From the NCBI GenBank assembly GCA_021845595.1, contig JAJZVV010000001.1, positions 434,001-498,000 of the forward strand: a stretch of 64,000 nt of DNA, read 5' to 3'. Positions 63,999 through 64,000 of this stretch are shown one piece after another; the first letter of the stretch is position 1, and each line of letters opens with the position of its first letter. The stretch is from Pseudomonadota bacterium. Its GTDB lineage: Bacteria; Pseudomonadota; Alphaproteobacteria; Acetobacterales; Acetobacteraceae. The notes below the pieces were generated by a model that saw only the letters and a list, made by a program, of their open reading frames with translations, ran no database searches and was not told the DNA's origin. The position numbers were made by a program, and so were the translations under genes.

Positions 63999-64000
63999 CC

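Overview
The window is high-GC chromosomal DNA from an alphaproteobacterium. The gene set points to the Acetobacteraceae/Rhodospirillales: queA-tgt-queF, DUF1491, glnB-glnA, an alphaproteobacterial dcw cluster starting at mraZ, and a fumarase and SCOT typical of aerobic alphaproteobacteria. Family-level placement is an inference from gene content and protein style, not from a marker comparison. Coding density is high, most neighbouring genes are translationally coupled through ATGA, GTGA or TGATG overlaps, and I see no insertion sequence, prophage, CRISPR array or integrase.

Left third (1-20,700). The 5' part of an exported protein gene runs off the left edge, followed by ygfZ, then a plus-strand asnB-pyrC pair. 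Next come the two SCOT subunits with a SnoaL-like protein, class I fumarase, a VOC protein and the queuosine genes queA-tgt-queF. A minus-strand run follows: membrane diguanylate cyclase, recO, parC, then a large GAF-GAF-GGDEF-EAL protein with a probable C-terminal CZB zinc-binding domain. RecO appears to start at an ATA codon. glnA and glnB close this part. glnB has a near-consensus sigma-54 promoter with a candidate NtrC site about 110 bp upstream.

Middle (20,900-40,300). This is the accessory part: an RraA-like protein, a PEP-CTERM exported protein with a strong terminator, an exported Gly/Trp-rich repeat protein, an exported four-cysteine protein, an OmpA-family porin, a DUF1491 protein, a soluble chemoreceptor, a small basic protein, a DUF429-like protein, a PanE-like reductase, an M20 amidohydrolase, a bifunctional mannose-1-P guanylyltransferase/mannose-6-P isomerase, AsmA coupled to a 1,199-residue 5-oxoprolinase, a DjlA-like TerB/J-domain protein and an AmpD-like amidase.

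Right third (40,300-62,000). RNase P RNA (rnpB) lies just upstream of a complete division and cell-wall cluster: mraZ-rsmH-ftsL-ftsI-murE-murF-mraY-murD-ftsW-murG-murC-murB-ddl-ftsQ-ftsA-ftsZ, then lpxC. The mraZ promoter carries five CCCA-type boxes at exactly 10-bp spacing, as expected for MraZ autorepression. tRNA-Pro(CGG) and apt follow. At the right edge sit two convergent solute-binding protein genes, one TctC/Bug-like and one resembling the XoxJ-type proteins that accompany PQQ alcohol dehydrogenases.

Most of the window is conserved housekeeping. The points most worth a second look are the ATA start of recO, the five-box mraZ operator, the sigma-54/NtrC arrangement at glnB, the Gly/Trp repeat protein and the XoxJ-like gene at the edge.
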